Shown here one piece after another: positions 8,401-15,499 of a DNA stretch of 18,643 nucleotides. Origin of the DNA: JBBRMY01 sp038230595 (GTDB taxonomy: Bacteria; Bacteroidota; Ignavibacteria; Tepidaquicellales; Tepidaquicellaceae); the NCBI GenBank assembly GCA_038230595.1, contig JBBRMY010000039.1, forward strand, positions 1 through 18,643, read 5' to 3'. The notes beneath the pieces were generated by a model that ran no database searches, was not told the origin of the DNA, and saw only the letters and a program-made list of their open reading frames with translations. Position numbers and translations under genes: made by a program. The first letter of the stretch is position 1, and every line of letters begins with the position of its first letter.

Positions 8401-9546
8401 ATGAAGATAGGGATTACCTGTTATCCTACATATGGCGGAAGCGGTGTTGTTGCAACAGAACTCGGAAAAGCTCTTGCACTTCGCGGCCATGAAATACATT
8501 TCATATCTTATGCAATGCCCACTCGATTAAGCGCTTTTGTTGAGAATATATTTTATCATGAAGTTGAAATAAATAACTACCCCCTTTTTGAATTTCCTCT
8601 TTACAGTATTGCCCTTGCAAGTAAAATGGTTGAAGTTGCTAAGTTTCATGAACTTGATCTTGTTCATGCCCACTATGCAATACCTCATGCTACAAGCGCA
8701 TATCTTGCAAGAGAGATCTATAAATCTGATCCTAAAAATACCAAGGATTTTAAATTTATTACAACACTTCACGGTACGGATATAACTCTTACAGGTCTTG
8801 AGCCAAGCTTTCTGCCTACTATGAAATTCAGCATTGAAAAATCTGACGGTGTTACTGCTGTTTCAGCTTATCTGAGAGATAAAACTTTATCGAATTATAA
8901 AATTGTAAAAGATATTGAAGTTATACCAAATTTTATTGACATCGATAAATATAAAAGGGACAAGCCTGAAGATTCGAAATGCCATAAGAAAAAATACGCG
9001 CCAAACGGAGAAAGGATATTAATTCACATATCGAATTTCAGAGCTCTAAAAAGAGTGCCTGATGTTGTTAAGATCTTCGATCAGGTAAATAAAAAAATTC
9101 CATCAAAACTTATTCTTATAGGTGATGGTCCTGACAGAGGTGAAACAGAAAGACTTACGAGAGAGCTTGGATTATCAGACAGCGTTGTTTTCATGGGTAA
9201 GCAGGATTCTTTAGTAGAAATTCTTTCTATTGCAGATATTTTTATAATGCCGTCACAATCAGAAAGCTTTGGTTTGTCAGCGCTGGAAGCAATGAGCTGC
9301 GGTATCCCTGTAATCTCTTCTTCTGTAGGTGGTCTGCCTGAGCTAAATCTTCATGGTGAGACCGGATTTATTGCAGAGATAGGAGATGTTGACAGAATGG
9401 CACGATATACTATCGATCTTTTCGGTAATGAAAAGAAATATGAAGTGTTCTGTGTCAATGCGCGAAAAAGAGCAGAAGAGTTCAGTGAAGATAAGATCGT
9501 TCCACTTTATGAAAAGTATTACAAAAAAATACTTGAGCAGAAATGA
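8401..9546 (+). CDS. bshA: N-acetyl-alpha-D-glucosaminyl L-malate synthase (bacillithiol synthesis)
   Basis: BshA is a cytoplasmic GT4 retaining glycosyltransferase that joins GlcNAc from UDP-GlcNAc to L-malate, the first step in making the thiol bacillithiol. At 381 residues it is the usual length. The N-terminal G-G-S-G at 12-15 belongs to the malate/UDP site, and MKIGITCYPTYGGSGVVATE is typical of the family. Other motifs are HAHYAIPHA at 89-97, HGTD at 124-127, and the GT4 E-x7-E motif E288/E296 in ESFGLSALE, followed by GIPVISSSVGGLPE. The start ATG is directly followed by the conserved first strand. The end overlaps the next gene by 4 bp (ATGA), so translation is probably coupled. A bacillithiol-linked protein, YtxJ, is encoded further along the same run. 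No bshB or bshC gene lies in this window. Confidence 0.93.
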   Translation: MKIGITCYPTYGGSGVVATELGKALALRGHEIHFISYAMPTRLSAFVENIFYHEVEINNYPLFEFPLYSIALASKMVEVAKFHELDLVHAHYAIPHATSAYLAREIYKSDPKNTKDFKFITTLHGTDITLTGLEPSFLPTMKFSIEKSDGVTAVSAYLRDKTLSNYKIVKDIEVIPNFIDIDKYKRDKPEDSKCHKKKYAPNGERILIHISNFRALKRVPDVVKIFDQVNKKIPSKLILIGDGPDRGETERLTRELGLSDSVVFMGKQDSLVEILSIADIFIMPSQSESFGLSALEAMSCGIPVISSSVGGLPELNLHGETGFIAEIGDVDRMARYTIDLFGNEKKYEVFCVNARKRAEEFSEDKIVPLYEKYYKKILEQK

Positions 9547-10238
9547 ACTTAGCACATATAAAGGATAACTTTGAAGAGCTTAAGGGAAAAATATCAGCGG
9601 CAGCGAAAAGTGCAGGCAGAGAGCCCGCTGAAATAAAGCTAATAGCCGTCAGCAAAAATTTTCCATCGGAACAGATCGACTTTCTCAATAAGCTTGGACA
9701 AATAGATTTTGGTGAAAACAAAGTTCAGGAATTAATTTCAAAAGCCCAGTCGCTTAGTTCAAATAATATAAACTGGCATCTCATAGGTCATCTTCAAAGA
9801 AATAAAGTAAAGCAGGCAGTCGAATCTTCATCAATGATACAATCTGTTGATAATCTCAGACTTGCAGAAACAATTCAGCAGAACTGTGAAAATATCGAAA
9901 AAGTAATAGACGTACTTGTTCAGGTGAATACCAGCGGTGAAGCTCAGAAATCAGGATGCAACCCTTTAGAAACCATGAAATTATGTGAAGATATTTCTAA
10001 ATTTCCAAATTTAAGGCTGAGAGGCTTAATGACAATTGGGAAATTTACTGAAGATGAGAAAGAGATCAGGTCAAATTTCCGGACACTAAAAAAGCAATTT
10101 GAAGATGTCAGCAATTCGGTCAAAAAACTTGATTTTCTGTCAATGGGAATGACTTCTGACTTCGGGATCGCCATTGAAGAGGGGTCCAATATGCTGAGAA
10201 TTGGTAGTGCAATATTCGGAGAGAGGGATTATATTTAG
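9543..10238 (+). CDS. YggS/PROSC-family pyridoxal phosphate homeostasis protein
   Basis: The product belongs to the YggS/YlmE/PLPBP family, single-domain TIM-barrel proteins that bind pyridoxal 5'-phosphate and maintain vitamin B6 and amino-acid balance, with no established catalytic activity. At 231 residues it is of normal length. The PLP lysine is K38 in IKLIAVSK. Other family strings are the F-G-E-N-K-V-Q-E at about 57-64, W-H-L-I-G-H-L-Q-R-N-K near 79-89, and the C-terminal phosphate-binding stretch LSMGMTSDFGIAIEEGSNMLRIGSAIFG near 199-226 (S-M-G-M-S/T-x-D). It overlaps bshA by 4 bp and precedes a DivIVA-domain gene, the same neighbour as in the ylm cluster of Gram-positive bacteria. 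The start is fixed by the ATGA overlap. Confidence 0.92.
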   Translation: MNLAHIKDNFEELKGKISAAAKSAGREPAEIKLIAVSKNFPSEQIDFLNKLGQIDFGENKVQELISKAQSLSSNNINWHLIGHLQRNKVKQAVESSSMIQSVDNLRLAETIQQNCENIEKVIDVLVQVNTSGEAQKSGCNPLETMKLCEDISKFPNLRLRGLMTIGKFTEDEKEIRSNFRTLKKQFEDVSNSVKKLDFLSMGMTSDFGIAIEEGSNMLRIGSAIFGERDYI

Positions 10239-10247
10239 GCAGGTTTT

Positions 10248-10272
10248 ATTTAAAATTAGCTAAATTTTAAAT
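10248..10272. promoter_or_regulatory. Perfect 10-bp inverted repeat just before the DivIVA-domain start codon
   Basis: ATTTAAAATT at 10248-10257 and AATTTTAAAT at 10263-10272 are exact reverse complements around AGCTA, and end two bases before the ATG at 10275. The arms cover the place where a ribosome binding site would sit, and no Shine-Dalgarno is visible. It could act as an operator, an AT-rich promoter part, or a weak hairpin that modulates translation. With only A and T in the arms, chance in this AT-rich DNA cannot be excluded. Confidence 0.35.
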
Positions 10273-10274
10273 AT

Positions 10275-10904
10275 ATGAACATAAAAGCAGCTGACATAAA
10301 GAAAAAAGATTTTGAGAAATCTTTTCGCGGATATGATGTAAATGAAGTCGAGGCTTTTCTTGAGACAGTTTCAGCGCATTATGAAAAACTGGTTCTTGAG
10401 ATCTCTTCCTTAAATGAAAAAGTTAAGAGCCTTACTACAGATATTGATGTCTATAAGGAAAATGAAATAAATTTACAGCGGGCTTTGATCAGGACTCAGG
10501 ATATCGGTGAAGAAATAATTGAGAATTCCAAAAAAAGAGCACAGAATATTATCAGAGAGTCAGAACTTAATGCTCAAAAGTTAAAGCAATCAGTTGAAGA
10601 AGAGATAATTAACAAGAGAACAGAGCTTGAAGAGCTGAAAGCAAAAAATGAAAAACTGACAGAAGATACTAAAACATTCTTTATAGAAAAATTAGCAGAG
10701 ATCGACGATTACATTAAGAACAAAAGAGTTTACAAGATGGAGCTGGCTTCAACGAAAATGATGATCAATGATATGGAAGAAAAGCACGATGTTAATATAT
10801 CATCATACAATCAGAATAAAGTAAATACTGCGCCTTCCCGAGGCGGATTTTCTGATCCCGGCATAACAAACCGACCTTTCGATGACAATTTTGAAATCAA
10901 ATAG
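10275..10904 (+). CDS. DivIVA-domain coiled-coil protein
   Basis: The 209-residue protein starts with the DivIVA N-terminal domain (about residues 3-35: DIKKKDFEKSFRGYDVNEVE, then A-F-L), which in Gram-positive bacteria binds curved membranes through the crossed N-terminal loops (F-R-G-Y). A long, charged coiled coil follows, about residues 35-150, rich in Glu, Lys, Leu and Asn, and then a disordered Asn/Ser/Gly tail. In Gram-positives such proteins organise the cell pole and division site. In Gram-negative relatives of this lineage the job is uncertain, but a cell-envelope or division role is likely. It sits between the yggS-family and PNP genes, 36 bp and 16 bp away, with a 10-bp inverted repeat just before its start. 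The cytoplasmic location is inferred from the lack of a signal peptide or membrane segment. Confidence 0.87.
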   Translation: MNIKAADIKKKDFEKSFRGYDVNEVEAFLETVSAHYEKLVLEISSLNEKVKSLTTDIDVYKENEINLQRALIRTQDIGEEIIENSKKRAQNIIRESELNAQKLKQSVEEEIINKRTELEELKAKNEKLTEDTKTFFIEKLAEIDDYIKNKRVYKMELASTKMMINDMEEKHDVNISSYNQNKVNTAPSRGGFSDPGITNRPFDDNFEIK

Positions 10905-10920
10905 CCGGATCTTTTTCTGA

Positions 10921-11748
10921 ATGAATACTGAGTTAATTTCCACACTGGAAGAACTGCAAAATGAAGCTGTCAGTTTTATAAGATCAAAAGTCAGCGAAGA
11001 TTATGAGATAGGAATTATTCTTGGTACCGGTCTTGGCGGACTTGTAAAAGAAATTCAGATCGATCATACTATTGAGTATACCGAAATACCAAATTTTCCT
11101 GTTTCTACTGTAGAATCTCATCACGGAAGGCTGATCTTCGGCACTTTATCAGGCAAGAAGATCGTTGCTATGCAGGGCAGATTTCATTTTTATGAAGGCT
11201 ATTCACATGGGGACGTTACATTCCCTGTTTTTGTTCTTCACAAGCTTGGGATAAAATTTCTTATAGTTTCCAATGCATGCGGTGCGCTTAATCCGGCTTT
11301 CAGAAGAACAGACCTTATGCTCATCAGGTCACATATCAATCTTCATTTTACAACTCCGTTCATGGGAGTTGCCTATAAGAAAAATGAAAACTTTGTTGAT
11401 GATTATACTTCTGAAATGATAAAGCTTGCTGAGGAAACTGCAATTGAAAATAAGATCCCTGTACAAAAAGGGGTTTATCTTTCGGTTCAGGGACCTAACC
11501 TTGAAACGCGCACTGAATATAAAATGACTAGAAAAATGGGTGGTGATGTTGTCGGTATGTCTACCATTCCTGAGATATTAGTTGCTTCTTCTATGCTTGG
11601 ATTAAAATGTTTAGGACTTTCCATAATAACTGACGAAGGATTTCCCGGAACACTTAAAGTTGCAGAGCTGAAAGATATTCTTGAAGCAGCTGCAATAGCT
11701 GAACCTAAAATGACTTTGCTTACAAGAAAAATAATTGAAAAGCTATAA
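10921..11748 (+). CDS. Purine nucleoside phosphorylase, trimeric (PNP-I) type
   Basis: The enzyme splits purine (deoxy)nucleosides with phosphate to give the free base and (deoxy)ribose-1-phosphate, in purine salvage. The 275-residue length matches the trimeric class. Phosphate and nucleoside residues can be placed from known PNPs: the loop ILGTGLGG (residues 33-40), R87, H89 and Y91 in MQGRFHFYEGY, the strand SNACGALN around residues 117-124, E195 in GPNLETRTEY, M213-S214 in VGMSTIPE, and D238 in SIITD in place of the Asn of the mammalian enzymes. The usual RFPxMSDAY stretch is weak here: ENFVDDYTSEM at 156-166 keeps the Phe but not the rest. The gene lies 16 bp after the DivIVA gene and directly abuts a second PNP-like gene (TAA then ATG), so the two are translated from one transcript. 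Confidence 0.9.
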   Translation: MNTELISTLEELQNEAVSFIRSKVSEDYEIGIILGTGLGGLVKEIQIDHTIEYTEIPNFPVSTVESHHGRLIFGTLSGKKIVAMQGRFHFYEGYSHGDVTFPVFVLHKLGIKFLIVSNACGALNPAFRRTDLMLIRSHINLHFTTPFMGVAYKKNENFVDDYTSEMIKLAEETAIENKIPVQKGVYLSVQGPNLETRTEYKMTRKMGGDVVGMSTIPEILVASSMLGLKCLGLSIITDEGFPGTLKVAELKDILEAAAIAEPKMTLLTRKIIEKL

Positions 11749-12594
11749 ATGACTGAACAAAGAGAAAAGATAATGCAATCTGTTGAAGCATTAAAAAAAT
11801 TAATGCCTTCTAAATTCAATCCTAAGACCGGTGTATATCTTGAAAGAGAGATGGAGTTACCGGGTGATCTGAAAATTCTGAAAGAAGTTGAATACGCTGA
11901 TATCCCGCCTCAGTTTTCCGGCAGCAGTAAGGAAACGAAGGGAACAATGATCTTTGCAAGATGCGGGAAAGAAGATGTTATAATTCTTCACGGCAGATAT
12001 CATTTCTATAATGGAATTAAAATGAGAGATGTAGGTCATGTGATCTATGTTCTGAAATACTTAGGAATAAAAACTCTTATTTCAGTAGATGAAACCGGCT
12101 TTCTGAATCCGAGATTCTCACTTGGAGGAATAGCTTTAGTATATGATCATATTAATCTCATGGGTGATAATCCTCTGATAGGAAAAAATGATGATGAGCT
12201 TGGTGTAAGATTTCCGGATATGAGCGATGCATACAATAAAGACTGCTACACAAAAGTCTGTGATCTTTTTTTAGATAAAAAACTAAGGATCAACGAAGCT
12301 GTTTATGTTGGTGTTCCCGGACCGGAAACAGAGACTGAAGCAGAAGCAAGATTTTATACGGATATCGGTGCAGATGTAGTTGGTTATTCTCTGGTAGCAG
12401 AGAATATTGCCGCAGTTCATTGCGGAATAAAATATGTAGGCATGAGTATTTTAACAAGAGAGCTTCTTCCGGATAAAATGATGGAAGATTCTAGAAGTGA
12501 AAAGGAAATGATAAAGATCCGCAAGGAAAGCTATAAAAAAGCAAATGGATCATTGAAGGATATTTTAAAGCAAACAATAAAAACCTTAAGCTAA
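11749..12594 (+). CDS. Divergent PNP-family paralogue, probably not a normal phosphorylase
   Basis: This 281-residue protein is a clear relative of the preceding PNP by order of motifs: HGRYHFYNG (R83, H85, Y87), a strand ending F-L-N-P at 118-121, RFPDMSDAYN (154-163), GPETETEAE (E195) and D-V-V-G-Y-S (Y213-S214). However, the N-terminal phosphate loop G-x-G-L-G is replaced (G-V-Y-L-E-R near residues 28-33). Asn-Ala of the central phosphate strand has become D114-E115, putting acid where phosphate should bind. Met of the GMS motif is Tyr, and the base-binding Asn/Asp is R237. The frame is intact with ordinary codon use, so it is not decaying. It may have another substrate or be a regulatory or structural partner of the upstream PNP, which it follows with no gap. 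Two bases separate it from ytxJ. Confidence 0.8.
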   Translation: MTEQREKIMQSVEALKKLMPSKFNPKTGVYLEREMELPGDLKILKEVEYADIPPQFSGSSKETKGTMIFARCGKEDVIILHGRYHFYNGIKMRDVGHVIYVLKYLGIKTLISVDETGFLNPRFSLGGIALVYDHINLMGDNPLIGKNDDELGVRFPDMSDAYNKDCYTKVCDLFLDKKLRINEAVYVGVPGPETETEAEARFYTDIGADVVGYSLVAENIAAVHCGIKYVGMSILTRELLPDKMMEDSRSEKEMIKIRKESYKKANGSLKDILKQTIKTLS

Positions 12595-12596
12595 GC

Positions 12597-12944
12597 ATGG
12601 TGTGGAATGATCTTACGAGTGAAGAACAATTAGAGCAGTTAAAAAAAGATTCAGAAGAAAAGAAAATATTAATTTTTAAATTCAGTACGAACTGCAATAT
12701 CAGCGCAAGAATATTCGACAGGCTTAACAGTGAATGGGTTAATGAGCAGGTAAGCAAAGAACTTGAATGTTATTTTCTTGACCTGATAAAATTCAGAAAA
12801 CTTTCAAATAAGATCGCACAGGATTTTGATGTATCTCATGAGTCTCCGCAGGTACTTATACTGTCCAAGGGAAGCAGCATTTATGATGATTCACATTCAT
12901 ATATTACTTTTCAGGGAATAAAAAAAATTGTCAACGAAATTTAA
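12597..12944 (+). CDS. ytxJ: YtxJ-family monothiol bacilliredoxin-like protein
   Basis: The 115-residue product has the thioredoxin-like fold of the YtxJ (BrxC) family, which in Firmicutes acts in bacillithiol-linked redox reactions by forming or removing bacillithiol mixed disulfides. The single redox Cys is C33 in FKFSTNCNISARIF. Other family features are the D-L-I-K-F-R-K-L-S-N-K-I-A stretch near 62-74, the H-E-S-P-Q cis-proline motif near 81-85 (S-H-E-S-P-Q-V-L-I-L) and S-H-S-Y-I-T near the C-terminus. The second Cys, C58, is not in a C-x-x-C pair, as expected for a monothiol type. It lies in the same run as bshA, which makes bacillithiol, so the functional link is supported by context. 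The start ATG is 2 bp past the preceding stop. Confidence 0.88.
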   Translation: MVWNDLTSEEQLEQLKKDSEEKKILIFKFSTNCNISARIFDRLNSEWVNEQVSKELECYFLDLIKFRKLSNKIAQDFDVSHESPQVLILSKGSSIYDDSHSYITFQGIKKIVNEI

Positions 12945-12955
12945 AGCTTTAACAG

Positions 12956-13387
12956 ATGGATAATAAAAACGTTCATAAGATATTCAAGCTTTTCATAGGC
13001 GGAAAATTTATCAGAACAGAGTCTGAAAGATTTATTCAGCTTAAAGATGCTGACGGGAATGTAACCAATGTTTCCAGAAGCACTAGAAAAGATATCAGGA
13101 ATGCAGTTGTTGCTGCCCGTAGCGCTTTCGATGGTTGGAATGGAAAGACAGGATATGAAAGAGGACAGATTATTTACCGCTTTGCAGAAATGCTTGCATC
13201 AAGAGCTGAAGAATTCTCATCTGAGATACAGTTGAATACCGGAGCTTCAAAGAAAGCTGCCGATAAAGAAGTTGGAAAATGTATTGACAGGGCAATTTTC
13301 TATGCAGGACTTGCAGACAAATGGATGCAGCTTACAGGTACAGTTAATCCTGTTCAGGCAGGTTATTTTAATTTTTCAGTTCCTTAA
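12956..13387 (+). pseudogene. Short aldehyde dehydrogenase relative, N-terminal half before a premature stop
   Basis: These 143 codons encode the N-terminal part of an ALDH-fold protein: L-F-I-G-G-K-F-I-R near residues 11-19, S-R-S-T-R-K-D-I-R-N-A-V-V-A-A-R at about 40-55, then R-G-Q-I-I-Y-R-F-A-E-M-L. The stop is a TAA at 13385-13387, and the same frame stays open for 145 further codons that match the next part of the fold, so this is one gene interrupted by a nonsense codon. In ALDHs the position is often Glu (the V-P-E-x-V-G-V-V-G region), so a single G-to-T change of GAA would explain it; recoding or a sequencing error are alternatives. The gene follows ytxJ by 11 bp and ends the plus-strand run. 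If read through, the product would be about 288 residues, far short of the usual 480. Confidence 0.75.
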
Positions 13388-13822
13388 GCAGTAGGTTTAG
13401 TTGGCATTTTATTGCCGGATGATCCCAGCCTTCTTGCAGCAGTTTCCAGAATTTTAAATTGTATCGTTAGCGGAAATGTCTGCATTGTTGTTTCAAGCGA
13501 AACAACTCCACGACCGGTTCTGACGCTTGCAGAAATATTTGCGACATGTGATCTTCCGGGCGGAGTAGTAAATATAATTTCCGGATATCATAAGGAGCTT
13601 ATTTCCCATGTTGCAGGTCACTTTGATATCAACTCAATAGATTATGCTTTAAGTACAAATGATTATCATAAGCAGGTACGTGAATTGTGCGCAAACAACG
13701 TAAAAAGATTTTATAAAGTGCCGGCAAATCATGATTGGTATAATGATGTTGCAAATGAAGATCCTAAAAACGTTGAAAGCTTTACAGAAATAAAAACAGT
13801 CTGGCATACAATGGGTGTATAG
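13388..13822 (+). pseudogene. Short aldehyde dehydrogenase relative, C-terminal half after a premature stop
   Basis: This part continues in the same frame after the TAA at 13385, reading A-V-G-L-V-G-I-L-L-P-D-D-P-S-L-L-A, the expected continuation of the ALDH coenzyme domain. G-N-V-C-I-V-V-S-S-E and L-P-G-G-V-V-N-I-I-S-G are further family landmarks. The first start-like codon is a TTG at 13412, inside a core strand, so a separate protein is unlikely. The cofactor-contacting Lys of the usual V-K-P-S-E motif is Val-Ser here, the G-S-T-x-x-G turn is absent, and the whole C-terminal catalytic half with E-L-G-G-K and the nucleophile Cys is missing. Even if intact, the protein would lack dehydrogenase activity by the usual mechanism and might be a partner of a full-length ALDH elsewhere. 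A 56-bp gap leads to the L,D-transpeptidase gene. Confidence 0.7.
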
Positions 13823-13878
13823 CGGGCGAATTTCCTTCCGGATTCAATAACAAAATTTAAATATAACATTATCATATA

Positions 13879-14970
13879 ATGCACTTTTTTAAAAAATATT
13901 TTTATCTATTAATTATATTTATTGGAATATTTCTTCCTTCTTATTCCCAGACAGGTTCGTCTGTTGCCGGAAAGGTTGGAGAGGAGAGGTTTGTATTTGA
14001 AGCCGGAAGTATTCCTGATGCTGAATCCCGTATAGAAGAATTTTTAAGGGATCGGTTCCCGATAATCTCTGATTTTACTGTCGCAGATATAATAGGAAAG
14101 AAAAAAATTTCCCAGCTGAATCCAAATGATTCCAATGCCAGACCTGATATGATGTACAGTGTCTCATTCGGAGTGCCGGCGAACTTATTAGTTGATACTG
14201 CAAAGATCCTTTGGCAGCTGAATCTCCCTAAATTTGAATCCCAGATCTTTCAGATCTACGGACAGGACACTATCTATATCGATACCTGGCCAAATGTTGT
14301 TGGAAAGCCTACTGATAAAACTTATACAGGAAATTTTTCAGCTTTCAGAATTCGTAACTGGCCGACATGGAAAGATCCGGATCCCGCAAAAAAAGATCTT
14401 GAAGCAACTCCTCCCGGACCAAATAATCCTTTGGGGTTATTTGTAGTTCATTATGATGAAAGATCACTCAGATATTTTCACGGCACCAACAAGCCGGGGG
14501 TATTGAAAAAAACATTAAGATATGAATCCCATGGCTGCGTAAGAAATGATAACAGCAATATTGAAAAGATGAAGGAATTTATTCTGAAGAGAGTTATTAA
14601 GTCAAAAGATCTTACTTACTTGGTGAAAAGCAAAAAATCCATGCAGTTTGAATTTGCTGAAGAAGATAAATTTCCGGTGAGAATACTTTATAAAACTTTC
14701 GAAGTAAGCAAGGATGAGAACGGATTTTATGTTGAGCTTTTCAAAGACATTTATAATTATGAAAAAAAAGGGGCTGATCCGAACTGGAATGATCTTTCAT
14801 TGATCACTCTTTCTACAAAAGAAAATATTATCAATGAATATCAGAAAAAAATCGGAGTAAACATTCCGAAAGAAAAACTTGAGTTCATTGTAGACTGGCT
14901 ATTAAAAAATGGTGAGGAATATCAGAGATATTATTTTGATGATCTTAAAAAGCAGTTTTTAATGGATTGA
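13879..14970 (+). CDS. Secreted L,D-transpeptidase (YkuD family)
   Basis: This 363-residue protein has a signal peptide (about residues 1-24, ending P-S-Y-S-Q) and should act in the periplasm. YkuD enzymes form 3-3 cross-links in peptidoglycan or attach proteins to it, using a catalytic Cys. The motif is complete: F-H-G-T-N-K-P-G with H201, and then S-H-G-C-V-R-N with H218, C220 and R222. Residues 100-190 form the front of the catalytic domain. The roughly 130 residues after the active site are longer than in minimal YkuD domains and give a C-terminal extension of unknown role. The residues before residue 90 carry no recognised peptidoglycan-binding motif. The gene is separated by 56 bp from the disrupted ALDH gene and may have its own promoter. 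It converges with the lipoprotein gene at 14984, with 13 bp between them. Confidence 0.88.
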   Translation: MHFFKKYFYLLIIFIGIFLPSYSQTGSSVAGKVGEERFVFEAGSIPDAESRIEEFLRDRFPIISDFTVADIIGKKKISQLNPNDSNARPDMMYSVSFGVPANLLVDTAKILWQLNLPKFESQIFQIYGQDTIYIDTWPNVVGKPTDKTYTGNFSAFRIRNWPTWKDPDPAKKDLEATPPGPNNPLGLFVVHYDERSLRYFHGTNKPGVLKKTLRYESHGCVRNDNSNIEKMKEFILKRVIKSKDLTYLVKSKKSMQFEFAEEDKFPVRILYKTFEVSKDENGFYVELFKDIYNYEKKGADPNWNDLSLITLSTKENIINEYQKKIGVNIPKEKLEFIVDWLLKNGEEYQRYYFDDLKKQFLMD

Positions 14971-14983
14971 GCCGGGAGTAAAG

Positions 14984-15499
14984 TTAAAAACTTTCGTCTT
15001 TCCATCTTTTTATTTTCCATTTATCACTTGTTGAATTCCGTACAAGATTCATGTCTGCAAATCCATTAAATCTTACTACATCATTCGGATTAAATGTGAT
15101 CGTTAGGTTAAAGCTCCTTCTTACATTCTGCGCGAGCGAATCCCCTGACTGGAAAACTATGTTATTCCAGAGCACATCAAGCTTCTGAGTGTTCTGAAAA
15201 AGCCCATTAGTTGTTCTAAGCTCTGTTGCTCTGTCCCACGTAACATCATACCCCAATGTATAATCCCTATAAGTAAAAATAAAATCCGAAGTCATAAGAT
15301 TTCCATATACTGTTGAATCCTTAAAATCGTAAGCATATTTAAAATTCTGATATACTCCTTCAATAGTTTTTTGATCTGATATAATAGAAGAGCCTGACGT
15401 ATCTATACGGGGAGAAAAAATATTATCACAGGAATAAAATCCGGCTGCAGAAATAAATGCAAATAAGGTGATAATAATATTTTTTCTAAGAAGCTTCAT
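14984..15499 (-). CDS. Lipoprotein, small NTF2-like fold suspected (second of a tandem pair)
   Basis: The 171-residue protein starts M-K-L-L-R-K and has a lipoprotein signal with Cys at residue 24 (G-F-Y-S-C-D-N). The rest is about 145 residues, beginning I-E-G-V-Y-Q-N-F-K-Y-A-Y and ending in W-K-I-K-R-W-K-D-E. This alternation of one helix-rich start with later Trp-rich strands resembles NTF2/SnoaL-like domains, but no motif proves it. The ATG at 15499 is preferred over an in-frame ATG at 15532 because it gives a proper short, K/R-rich signal and because it overlaps the stop of the upstream gene by one base (TAATG), a classic coupled arrangement. It shares length, layout and position with the preceding lipoprotein, so the pair may be old duplicates. 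The role is unknown. Confidence 0.7.
   Translation of the reverse strand: MKLLRKNIIITLFAFISAAGFYSCDNIFSPRIDTSGSSIISDQKTIEGVYQNFKYAYDFKDSTVYGNLMTSDFIFTYRDYTLGYDVTWDRATELRTTNGLFQNTQKLDVLWNNIVFQSGDSLAQNVRRSFNLTITFNPNDVVRFNGFADMNLVRNSTSDKWKIKRWKDESF

Noticed and set aside
11749..12594. Second PNP-like gene as a decaying pseudogene
   Set aside because: The frame is open over its full length, spacing to both neighbours is tight, and several motifs are well kept; changes are confined to binding positions.
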